A stretch of DNA of 13,405 bases from Spirochaetales bacterium (GTDB lineage: Bacteria > Spirochaetota > Spirochaetia > DSM-27196 > SKKC01), in the NCBI GenBank assembly GCA_007126865.1, contig SLAN01000132.1, positions 1 to 13,405 on the forward strand. The letters are read 5' to 3'. This document shows positions 5,867-13,405 of the stretch, one piece after another (position 1 is the first letter of the stretch; every line of letters starts with the position of its first letter). Below the pieces are notes generated by a model, which searched no databases, was not told the origin of the DNA, and saw only the letters and a list, made by a program, of their open reading frames with translations. A program made the translations under genes and the position numbers.

Positions 5867-7386
5867 TGGGAAGAAGCGCGTCGACCTCTCTCATTCGACT
5901 GCTCGTCACGATAGTGCTCGGTACGGTTCTCGGCGCCGGTCTTTCATCGGCAGGATCGCACTCGAGCGACGGGCAATCAGCGGCATTCTCGGATACCGGC
6001 GCGCTTCATCCCGACGAGTATCCGGAGGAGGAACGCGAGTATCTCCGGCTCGGTTTCTCCGAGTTTTCAGCCGGCGCCGTACCGGGCGAATACCGCTATC
6101 TCGCTCGCAGTCTTCCGCTCGTTCTTGTCGAGTCCCTCGCCGACATTCCCGAGCGTCGGCGTTCACCCGAGGAGCTGCGTGCCGCTGCGGAGGAGGCGCT
6201 GGATCGGCTCGAGTCGGAGACGGTTTCCCGAATCGCGGATCTCGTGGATGAACGCGACGAGCTCTTGTTTACGGAAACCGGCGAGGAGCGCGAACAGGAA
6301 CGTTCACGGATCAACGAGGAACTCGCCTCGTTGCGCGATTTGCTCGCTGCGGTGCGGGCGACCGAGGCGGTATCGGTCGCCGAGACGCTTTCCGATCGAC
6401 TCCCACTTGAGGTCGTGCGGGAGAGCGAGGAGCAACCGCTTTTCGTGGACGGGGAGCCGTTGGAGGAAGCGCGGCGGCACGAGCTGGATCTGCTGCTCGG
6501 CGGGCGAATGCGCTACGACGACGGCTATCTCTTCGTCGAGTTCGAGCTGGCCGTCGCGGCCACCGGCGAAATCCAGACGACGGCGAGCACCCTCGTCCGG
6601 CCGGAGGATGCCTTCGACGAGATCGAGCCGCTGTTGCCTCGCATTACCGCATCACTGTTGAACCGCGACTTTGCCGTTCTCACCATCGAAACCGACGAAC
6701 CGCGAGCCGCAATCTCGCTCGACGGATCGGTTTTCGGATTCGGTTCGGTACGGCTGCGATACCTCGAGCCCGGCACGTACGAGCTGCGTGCCGGCGCCGC
6801 CGGATATCGCGACTACACCGACGACATCGAGATCGACGCTTCCGAGGAGCGGAAAATCACTATAGAGCTGGACCCCGTTGAACGGACCGAGGTAACGGTC
6901 GATTCCGATCCTCCCGGAGCCGAGCTGTACGTCGGCGGTGAGTGGCGCGGCCGCACTCCGTTGACGATCGAGCGACCGATCGGTCCTCGGAGCGCAGAAT
7001 TGCGACTCGAGGATCATGCTGCGAGCAGATTCGTTCTCGAGCCCCGGGGTCCGGACCGTATCAGCCGGGTGCTTGCCCCCGATACGGTCGATCTGTCGAC
7101 CGAGCTTCGTGACCGGCGCGAAGGTTTCTACCGGAGTCTCGGGTGGTTTGCGGTGAGCGTTCCGGTGCCACTCATATTGAGCGGTATCTGGCAGAACCGT
7201 GTCGACTATTTGGTCGACAATCAGGCGGCGATGAGTGTGGATGAACAGGAGCGATTCATTCGGACAACCAACACGATCGATCTTGTACGATGGGGCGGGG
7301 TCGCAGTAAGCGGTGGCCTGCTGGTAAACTCCGTCATACAGCTGGTGCGATATATCCGCGCCTCACAGTACTATCACTTTGATTGA
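5863..7386 (+). CDS. Exported PEGA-domain membrane protein
   Basis: A 507-residue protein starting at the ATG that overlaps the receiver gene's stop (ATGA); the frame opens further upstream, but that part lies inside the receiver gene. An N-terminal signal or anchor (SLIRLLVTIVLGTVLGAGLSS) leads to an extracytoplasmic region. Residues about 60-100 and 200-260 (YLARSLPLVLVESLAD, LLLGGRMRYDDGYLFVEFEL) resemble the TolB-N/CsgG-like domains often fused to PEGA, interrupted by a Glu/Arg-rich coiled coil at about 103-165. Two PEGA-type beta domains follow, at about 272-335 (AISLDGSVFGFG, LEPGTYELRAGAAGY) and 343-395 (VDSDPPGAELYVGGEWRGRTPL). Two membrane helices lie at about 425-443 and 474-498. 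PEGA domains are surface or periplasmic beta-sandwiches of mostly unknown role. It sits between a receiver protein and ftsY, so an envelope function is likely, but the exact job is not known. Confidence 0.88.
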   Translation: MMGRSASTSLIRLLVTIVLGTVLGAGLSSAGSHSSDGQSAAFSDTGALHPDEYPEEEREYLRLGFSEFSAGAVPGEYRYLARSLPLVLVESLADIPERRRSPEELRAAAEEALDRLESETVSRIADLVDERDELLFTETGEEREQERSRINEELASLRDLLAAVRATEAVSVAETLSDRLPLEVVRESEEQPLFVDGEPLEEARRHELDLLLGGRMRYDDGYLFVEFELAVAATGEIQTTASTLVRPEDAFDEIEPLLPRITASLLNRDFAVLTIETDEPRAAISLDGSVFGFGSVRLRYLEPGTYELRAGAAGYRDYTDDIEIDASEERKITIELDPVERTEVTVDSDPPGAELYVGGEWRGRTPLTIERPIGPRSAELRLEDHAASRFVLEPRGPDRISRVLAPDTVDLSTELRDRREGFYRSLGWFAVSVPVPLILSGIWQNRVDYLVDNQAAMSVDEQERFIRTTNTIDLVRWGGVAVSGGLLVNSVIQLVRYIRASQYYHFD

Positions 7387-7400
7387 GAAGCACAAACCGG

Positions 7401-8282
7401 ATGTTCAAAAGAAAAGAGAAGAGAAGAGGTCTTGGCGGGCGCATTCGCCAGTTGTTCTCGCGCGGCAAATTCGACGAAGAGCTCTTCGAGCAGCTCGAGG
7501 ATTTGCTGATCGAGGCCGATGTCGGATCGAAGGCGACAGCGGAAATCGTGGATGCGCTTCGTGATTCGGGACCGTTCGAGTCAACGGATGCCGTTATGGA
7601 CGAGCTCCGGGCGGCGATCGGCGCGCGATTGAAGGTGGCCGAGCTCAATCCGAATCCCGATACGGTGACGCTCTACGTTGTTCTCGGGGTAAACGGCACC
7701 GGAAAGACAACGACGATCGCGAAACTCGCCCGCTACTTCCGGGACGAGCGGGGTATCCCCGGGGTCGTACTCGCAGCCGGCGACACCTTCCGCGCGGCTG
7801 CGGTGAACCAGCTCGCAATTCACGGGGAGCGCCTTGGCATTCGGGTCGTGCAGCAGGGACAGAATGCGGATCCGGGTGCGGTCATCTACGATGCTCTGGA
7901 AAGCGCCGATTCACGAGGTGAACGGTTGGTACTCGCAGATACCGCCGGACGTATGCATACGCGCAAGGATCTCGTCTCCCAACTCGAGAAGATCGACCGG
8001 ATCGTTCGACGGAAGATGAACCCGGAAAACTACCGGCGCCTTCTCGTTATCGATGCGACAACCGGGCAGAACGGCCTTCGTCAGGCCGAGCTTTTTCACG
8101 AGGCGGTCGGTATCGATGCGGCGGTGATAGCAAAGTACGATTCGACCGCGAAAGGTGGAATTGCAGTCCCACTTGCGGCGAATCTCGGTATTCCCGTCGC
8201 TTTTCTGGGCACCGGTGAGCGCTACCAAAACCTCGAACCGTTCACCGTCGATCGGTACCTCGAACGACTGCTCTCGACTTGA
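7401..8282 (+). CDS. ftsY: Signal recognition particle receptor FtsY
   Basis: A 293-residue SRP-GTPase that receives ribosome-SRP complexes at the inner membrane and hands nascent proteins to the Sec translocon. After a short basic N-terminus (MFKRKEKRRGLGGRI) comes the helical N domain and then the GTPase: P-loop GVNGTGKTT (96-104), DTFRAAAV (128-135), DTAGR (180-184), the G4 element AKYD (244-247) where TKxD is commonest, DSTAKGG, and FLGTGERYQNLEPF at the C-terminus. The acidic A domain of E. coli FtsY is absent, as in many bacteria. I prefer the ATG at 7401, which leaves a 14-nt gap and has GAGAAG (7385-7390) upstream. A TTG at 7383 would add six residues but has no ribosome site. It lies between two exported-protein genes and upstream of lolCDE, a fitting place for an envelope-targeting factor. 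Confidence 0.96.
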   Translation: MFKRKEKRRGLGGRIRQLFSRGKFDEELFEQLEDLLIEADVGSKATAEIVDALRDSGPFESTDAVMDELRAAIGARLKVAELNPNPDTVTLYVVLGVNGTGKTTTIAKLARYFRDERGIPGVVLAAGDTFRAAAVNQLAIHGERLGIRVVQQGQNADPGAVIYDALESADSRGERLVLADTAGRMHTRKDLVSQLEKIDRIVRRKMNPENYRRLLVIDATTGQNGLRQAELFHEAVGIDAAVIAKYDSTAKGGIAVPLAANLGIPVAFLGTGERYQNLEPFTVDRYLERLLST

Positions 8283-8300
8283 GAGTGCAGGGATGATGTA

Positions 8301-9518
8301 ATGCGCGCTGCCGCGAGCGCCTCAATAGCGATTGCCGTTCTCCTCGCAGCACCGGCGGTGGACCTCCGCGGAGTGTCCCGGGATGCTTCACCCGGCCGGT
8401 ACCGATCGAACTCCATCGCCATGGCTCTGGAACCGCTCGAACCCGGCGAATCGGCGGAGTATGAGCTCGAGATCGTGCGGGATGCGTCCGGCCCCGGCGA
8501 GATGCTCGAGGAGCGCGTCCTCACTCGCGACGGGGAGGAGCTTCGGCGCATAGTGCGGGAGTTGGAGGAAGATCGGGTTGTTGTCGAGCGCGAGTGGGAA
8601 GGTGAGCGGCAGGTGTCCGAACGCCGCTTCGACGAACGGGGGCGAGTCGCGCAGGAGGTCGTCCGCGAACACGGTGAGGTCGTAGAGAGGATACGTTTCG
8701 TGTATCGGGACGACGGGCGATTGTCCGAGCGCATTATCGAGCGCCCGGATGAGGCCGCGAATGGAAGTGACGAGCACAGCGGTGACAGCGCTTCGGTAAC
8801 CGAACCCGATGGCGTTTCGTTCTCAGAGCATTTCCGCGAGCGCTATCGTTACCGCGCCGACGGACTGCTGCGGCGCATCGAACGGACTTTCGCCGATGGC
8901 GCTACCGGCGGCAGTGAGTTTCTCTTCTCCGATTCTATCCTGGTCGAAGAGTGGCACGAGCGTGGGGCCGCCTCGGTTCTGGTCGTCTACGACCGTATCG
9001 GACGCCTGACTCTTACCGAGGAGCACTTCGAGGATGAGTTGGTCGTCTCCGAACGGCTCCTCTATCCGGGCGATGATCTCCGGCCGGGCGATGATCTCCG
9101 GCGCGACGCCGAGCCCGAGCGTCGAGAAGTGAGCGAACCGGAACATGACCGGATCACGGAAACGGAATTCGACGAGGCCGGACGGGAGATTGTCGAGCAT
9201 GTATACGAGGGCGGGGAACGGACCCGGCAACGGCGGTTCGAATACGACGACGATCTGCTCGTACGGGAGGTCATCGAGACAGACGAGCGACTGGAGGAAC
9301 GGCGCTATGAGTACGATGAGGACGGTAACCGTACAACGGAGAAACGAACGGTTGACGGCGTAATCACCCGTCGGCTCCGCTTCGGAGACGGCGAACAGGT
9401 AACCGAAGAACGCTATATCGACGGGGAGTTGGCGCTCATCATCGAGCGTGACGGCGAAGAGCGAGTTCGCGAGCAGGTAATCCGCGACGGAGAGGTGGTG
9501 CGTGAGCGAACGTTTTAG
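8301..9518 (+). CDS. Exported YD/RHS-like repeat protein of unknown function
   Basis: A 405-residue protein with an N-terminal hydrophobic export signal (about residues 3-20, ASASIAIAVLLAAPAV) and no lipobox; I see no cysteine in the whole protein. The mature part is extremely rich in Glu and Arg. It contains degenerate repeats resembling YD (RHS) or YwqK-type beta repeats, with cores such as RRFDERGRVAQE (109), FVYRDDGRLSER (133), YRYRADGLLRR (182), VVYDRIGRLTL (228), TEFDEAGREIVE (288) and RYEYDEDGNRT (335). A Ser/Glu/Asp-rich linker lies at about 150-172. Such repeats usually form beta-sheet surfaces; no catalytic motif is seen. The ATG has AGGGA (8289-8293) at 7-nt spacing and lies 18 nt after ftsY. 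The gene overlaps lolC by 17 nt, so it is tied to the lipoprotein-release transporter. A role in envelope or lipoprotein transport is inference from position alone. Confidence 0.85.
   Translation: MRAAASASIAIAVLLAAPAVDLRGVSRDASPGRYRSNSIAMALEPLEPGESAEYELEIVRDASGPGEMLEERVLTRDGEELRRIVRELEEDRVVVEREWEGERQVSERRFDERGRVAQEVVREHGEVVERIRFVYRDDGRLSERIIERPDEAANGSDEHSGDSASVTEPDGVSFSEHFRERYRYRADGLLRRIERTFADGATGGSEFLFSDSILVEEWHERGAASVLVVYDRIGRLTLTEEHFEDELVVSERLLYPGDDLRPGDDLRRDAEPERREVSEPEHDRITETEFDEAGREIVEHVYEGGERTRQRRFEYDDDLLVREVIETDERLEERRYEYDEDGNRTTEKRTVDGVITRRLRFGDGEQVTEERYIDGELALIIERDGEERVREQVIRDGEVVRERTF
9066..9101. repeat. 18-bp perfect tandem duplication inside the YD-repeat gene
   Basis: CCGGGCGATGATCTCCGG occurs twice in direct succession (9066-9083 and 9084-9101). 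It is in frame and encodes Pro-Gly-Asp-Asp-Leu-Arg twice (residues 256-267). Perfect identity suggests a recent slippage event in a loop between repeats. Confidence 0.9.
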
Positions 9519-10816
9519 GCGGCTTTCGTGGGTCGGTCGGTTGAGCGAGCGCCACGTTCGAAGCCGGCGTGAGAGCGATCGAAACACCGCCACGAGACTG
9601 AGCGTGGTCGGAATCGCCGTCGGTGTCATGGCGCTCGTTACCGTTCTGTCGGTAATGAACGGCTTCCAGCTCGAGACAATCGAAGCGATGATCGAGGTTA
9701 ACAGCTATCACGTACGGATCGACGGAGCGGCGGCATCGACGCTCGACGCGGGGGATCTCGAGTCGATTCGGGAGCTCCCCGGCGTTCGGGCCGCTGTACC
9801 GTTCAGTGAAACCGAAACGATACTGCGCGGTTTCTTCGAATCGACGAGAGGCGCTGTGGTTCGGGCTCTTCCCGAAGATGCGTTCGATCGCGATGAAGGG
9901 CTGGAGCGTCGTATTGAGGTGGTCGACGGACGTGTCGATCTTGCCGAGTCGGGTGCGATCATGCTCGGCAGCGAATTGCGGCGCCGCCTCGGTGTTCGCG
10001 TCGGCGACTCGGTGTCTTTGCTCACACTCGCACCTGCAGCGCGCGAGGGCGCTTCGCGTGTACCGCGTGAAGCGAGTCTCGAGGTTATCGGAAGCTTCCG
10101 AACCGGTTTCTTCGAGTACGATTCCGGATGGGCGTTCATTTCCCGGCATACCGCCGAATCGATTATCGGAGTAGACGAGTCGGATCGGCACATCGGTATT
10201 AAGCTCGATGATCGATTTGCCGATCGGCGCGGTGCGGCGCTGATCGCTCGAGAGCTCGACCTCTACGGCGACGCTCTCTCGACGTGGCGCGATTATAATC
10301 GTGCGATCTTCGGTGCGTTGCGGACCGAGAAGGTGACGATGACGCTGCTGCTCGGGTTGATATTCATAGTCGTCGCGGGAAACATCTACCAGAGTCTTCG
10401 CCGGAGCGTGCACGATCGTGCCGAAGAGATTGCGATCCTGAAGGCGATGGGTGCGCGTCCGGTAGATATCCAGATGGTATTTGTCATCGAGGGCGTGGGA
10501 ATCGGCCTCATTGGCGGCGTGGCCGGGCTCACGCTCGGCCTCGCAGCATCGGCCAACGTAAATCGCCTCTTTGCCTTCGCGGAACGGGCGGTGAATGTAG
10601 CGCTCGGTGCGGCGGAGACGGTGCTCGGGCCGATAATCGGTGGAGCGCAGTTGCAGATGTTCAGTCCGCAGATCTTCTATATCACCGAGGTACCGGTGTC
10701 TGTGGTCTTCACGGAGGTAGTCGGCATTCTCTTTTTCGCTGTGACGTGCTCGGTGCTTGCAGCGTGGCTGGCGAGCCTGCGGGCTGCCCGCGTGAAACCG
10801 GCGGAGGTTCTGCGAA

Positions 10817-10824
<8 letters not shown>
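9502..10824 (+). CDS. lolC: Lipoprotein-releasing ABC transporter permease, first subunit (LolC/LolE family)
   Basis: A 440-residue inner-membrane permease of the LolC/LolE (MacB/FtsX-like) family, which with LolD extracts mature lipoproteins from the inner membrane for delivery to the outer membrane. Topology fits: TM1 at about 33-54 (LSVVGIAVGVMALVTVLSVMN), a large periplasmic domain at about 55-275 (MacB-type core), then the FtsX-type C-terminal region with helices at about 280-300, 326-350 and 400-426. The coupling segment before the third helix reads AEEIAILKAMGARPVDIQMVF, typical of the family. The start is GTG, 17 nt inside the preceding gene, with GGAGAGG (9489-9495) 6 nt upstream. 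It overlaps lolD by 8 nt. Subunit naming (LolC versus LolE) follows gene order, not a sequence distinction I can make. Confidence 0.92.
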
Positions 10825-11487
<663 letters not shown>

Positions 11488-11491
<4 letters not shown>

Positions 11492-12897
11492 GCGACTTCG
11501 GCGTCGATCGGGACAGCGGAACACGGCGCAAGATCGGCGGTTTCGGCGTCGGTCCGGGCACGGCCCGTTCGGTATGGGCGGCGGTGCTCCTCGGCGCTCG
11601 TTTCGTCTCCGGCGGCAGACGAGGATCGGTGAGACGGGTCCGCTCGGCGGTCATCGGCATCGGACTCAGTCTCCTTCCGCTCGTACTCGTACTGCAGGTG
11701 GCGGACGGTATGATCCGCGGAATCGCGGAGCGCTACATCGAGACCGGCACGTATCACATTCAGGCACAGCCGCGATTCGGTGCCGAAGATGTCGGAGTCC
11801 GCCGGATTGCGGAATCGGTTGCGGCGATCGACGGTGTACGATACGCGTTCCCGGAGCGACAGGGACTCGGTCTGGCCTATACCGACGCCGGCCGGGCGGG
11901 AGCGACGGTGCGTGCCGTCAGCGACGAGTTGTGGAGCTCGGACGAACGCTTTCGCGAGCTCGTCGAGCTCGACGCCGGCGAGTTTTCGCTCGGGGTTAAC
12001 TCGGCGGTGGTCGGACGCGACATGGCGCGCCGACTCGACCTGCAACCCGGTGACGCGCTCCGCGTACTGACCGTTCGCAGCGGAGGTGATGGGCGCTTTC
12101 TTCCGCGCGTGTCCACCTTCGAAGTCGCCGGCGTCATTTCGACCGGCTATCACGACCTGGATCGCCTCTGGCTCTTCGTTCCGTACGAGCGCGGAGTTCG
12201 CATCCTTCCCGAGGAGTCGAGTCGAACGTTCGTCGGCGTGAAGGTCGACGATCCGTACGGTCTGCCGAATCCGCTCTTTTCCGGCGATCCGGACAGTGCG
12301 CGCGCCCTCGACCGCATCCGGGCCGAGCTTCCGGGAGAATGGAGTGTATCGACCTGGTTCGAGATGGAGCGCACCCTATACCTGAGCTTTCTCGCCACAC
12401 GAAATCTGCTCATATTCGTGATGTTTCTGATCGTCTGCGTGGCGTCGGTGAATATCGCTTCGACCCTATCGACGATGAGCATAGAGAAACGCGAGGAGCT
12501 TGCGATTCTGAAGAGTACCGGCAGCAGCTCGCGACTCGTACGCCTGGCGTTTCTCAGCGCCGGATTTCTCATCGGCGTTGCCGGCGCCGCGCTCGGTCTC
12601 GCGTTCGGCCTCGCGCTCGCGGTTAACGTGAACGAAGTACTGGAGCTCGCCGAGCACGCGGTTGAGTACGCGATGCGAACGCGCGACCTGCTGCTCGTGC
12701 CGCTCGGGGCAAGGCCGGTCGGCGCAGTTGACATCATCTCAACGGAGTTCTACCTGGAGCGGATTCCGATCCGAGTGGATGTACCCGGCCTTCTCGCCGC
12801 TACGGTACTCGTGGTGATTGTTGCCACGCTCGCTTCGGTGTTGCCCGCGCGTCGTGCCGCGCGTACCCGTCCGCTCGAGGTATTGCGGAAACACTGA
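11488..12897 (+). CDS. lolE: Lipoprotein-releasing ABC transporter permease, second subunit (LolC/LolE family)
   Basis: A 469-residue permease paralogous to the one before lolD, so the complex is probably a heterodimer of permeases with two LolD. The start chosen is the GTG at 11488, which overlaps the lolD stop (GTGA) and follows GGAGG (11472-11476). An open frame back to 11443 lies within lolD. The first ~45 residues are a Gly/Arg-rich cytoplasmic extension not seen in the other subunit. TM1 is at about 52-75 (SAVIGIGLSLLPLVLVLQVA), the periplasmic domain at about 76-300, and three C-terminal helices at about 306-330, 353-382 and 432-454. The coupling segment is MSIEKREELAILKSTGSSSRLVRLAF. 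The protein ends in the family-typical ARRAARTRPLEVLRKH. It is the last gene of the array; a convergent gene follows after 155 nt. Confidence 0.92.
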
Positions 12898-12900
12898 CTC

Positions 12901-12922
12901 GACCCCGTCCGGTGACCGGGTC
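12901..12922 (+). terminator. Possible weak hairpin just after lolE
   Basis: GACCC (12901-12905) can pair with GGGTC (12918-12922), and inside it CCGG-TGA-CCGG offers an alternative stem. It begins 4 nt after the lolE stop. There is no T-run, so this is at best a weak or factor-assisted terminator. Confidence 0.25.
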
Positions 12923-12945
12923 CCGGCCGTGGATTGGCTCCGTGC

Positions 12946-12966
12946 GTCGACGCGGCCTCCGTCGAC
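12946..12966. repeat. Inverted repeat between convergent genes
   Basis: GTCGACG (12946-12952) and CGTCGAC (12960-12966) form a perfect 7-bp stem with a 7-base loop. It lies midway between lolE and the minus-strand FHA-like gene. It could act as a bidirectional transcription end, but neither side carries a T-run. It is flanked by imperfect direct copies of CCCGGCCGTGGATTGG (12923-12938) and CCCGGCCGTGAATTGG (12972-12987). Confidence 0.4.
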
Positions 12967-13052
12967 TCGGCCCCGGCCGTGAATTGGGCCCGGATCCGTT
13001 CGGCGTGAGATCGCCGGTCGCAGCCGGGTCGGTGCGTGTGCGGCAGGGGCGG

Positions 13053-13405
13053 CTATTCGTCTTCGGGCTTCTTTCGCTGCGGCGTGTCGAAGACCACCAG
13101 CGTTCCCGAGAGCCGGATCACGTCGCCCGGCTCGAGCCGCTTCTCGGTAACATCGCGGTTGTTCACGCGGACCGTTCGGGGTGCTTTCAGCGAGTACGTG
13201 CCACCCTTCTCGTCGTATACGACGGTGACCTCCTCGGCAACGGTGCCTGTCTGGCCGACAACCGTGATGTCGGCATCCTCACCGCCGAGTACCGTACGCC
13301 CGGAGGAGACCGGAAAGACTTTCGTCCTTCCGCCGCCGAAGACTTCGAAGCTCGCCTCGCGCCTGCGATTGCGAAGGCGAAGCCGGGAGAGAATCAGCCA
13401 CAGGA
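13053..13405 (-). CDS. Membrane-anchored FHA-like domain protein, C-terminal part
   Basis: Read on the minus strand, the frame is open from the right edge to a TAG at 13053-13055, giving about 117 residues of the C-terminus. The fragment begins LWLILSRLRLRNRRRE, which looks like the end of a membrane helix followed by a basic stop-transfer stretch. The rest reads as short beta strands: FPVSSGRTVLGGEDADITVV, EEVTVVYDEKGGTYSLKA, VRVNNRDVTEKRLEPGDVIR, LSGTLVVFD. The LEPGDVIRLSG ending and the VNN turn are typical of forkhead-associated domains, which bind phosphothreonine. The conserved Gly-Arg and Ser-x-x-His of functional FHA domains are not clear, so it may be a degenerate or only FHA-like fold. 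The tail is charged (RKKPEDE). Proteins of this layout often carry a further domain N-terminal to the helix; that part is outside the window. Confidence 0.65.
   Translation of the reverse strand, partial: LWLILSRLRLRNRRREASFEVFGGGRTKVFPVSSGRTVLGGEDADITVVGQTGTVAEEVTVVYDEKGGTYSLKAPRTVRVNNRDVTEKRLEPGDVIRLSGTLVVFDTPQRKKPEDE

Noticed and set aside
8301..9518. The YD-repeat protein as an RHS toxin or a YwqK-type antitoxin.
   Set aside because: There is no RHS core hallmark, no variable toxin C-terminus and no partner toxin gene, and it has its own export signal. Only the repeat texture is shared.

Overview
The window is compact, high-GC coding DNA from a bacterium. It looks like ordinary chromosome: no tRNA, rRNA, CRISPR array, insertion sequence or phage gene is visible. 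The organism must have two membranes, because it carries a LolCDE-type lipoprotein-release ABC transporter. Together with the FtsY / PEGA-protein / single-domain response regulator neighbourhood, this suggests a free-living member of the Spirochaetota. That placement is an inference from gene content and is not proven by the sequence.

Region 1 (1-2702, + strand) is the 3' end of a metabolic operon. It holds the C-terminal part of a TRAP-transporter large permease (DctM type), an aldo/keto reductase and a D-2-hydroxyacid dehydrogenase. The genes are 21 nt apart and then overlap by 7 nt. The set fits uptake and redox processing of an organic or sugar acid, but the substrate cannot be read from the sequence.

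Region 2 (2703-4380) has a 278-aa protein of unknown function behind a good extended -10 promoter, then a UPF0303/DUF336 (HbpS-like) protein. A 212-nt GC-rich gap follows, with a 15-bp tandem repeat and a -10-like box just before prfB.

Region 3 (4381-12897, + strand) is a tightly packed seven-gene array. In order it encodes release factor 2 (prfB, with a programmed +1 frameshift), a CheY-like receiver protein, an exported PEGA-domain membrane protein, FtsY (SRP receptor), an exported YD/RHS-like repeat protein of unknown function, and the two permeases and ATPase of a Lol-type ABC transporter in the order lolC-lolD-lolE. Every junction is an overlap or a gap of at most 18 nt, so one transcript with translational coupling is likely. 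The theme is envelope protein biogenesis: membrane targeting by FtsY, then lipoprotein extraction by LolCDE, with two uncharacterised exported proteins in between.

Region 4 (12898-13405) is a short intergenic stretch with inverted and direct repeats, where transcription converges. It is followed by the C-terminal part of a minus-strand gene for a membrane-anchored, FHA-like protein that runs off the right edge.

The best observations are the RF2 autoregulatory frameshift site, which moves the prfB start upstream of the longest single-frame reading, a possible leaderless prfB transcript, and the unknown YD-repeat protein embedded directly ahead of lolC. No clearly new defence or mobile system is present.
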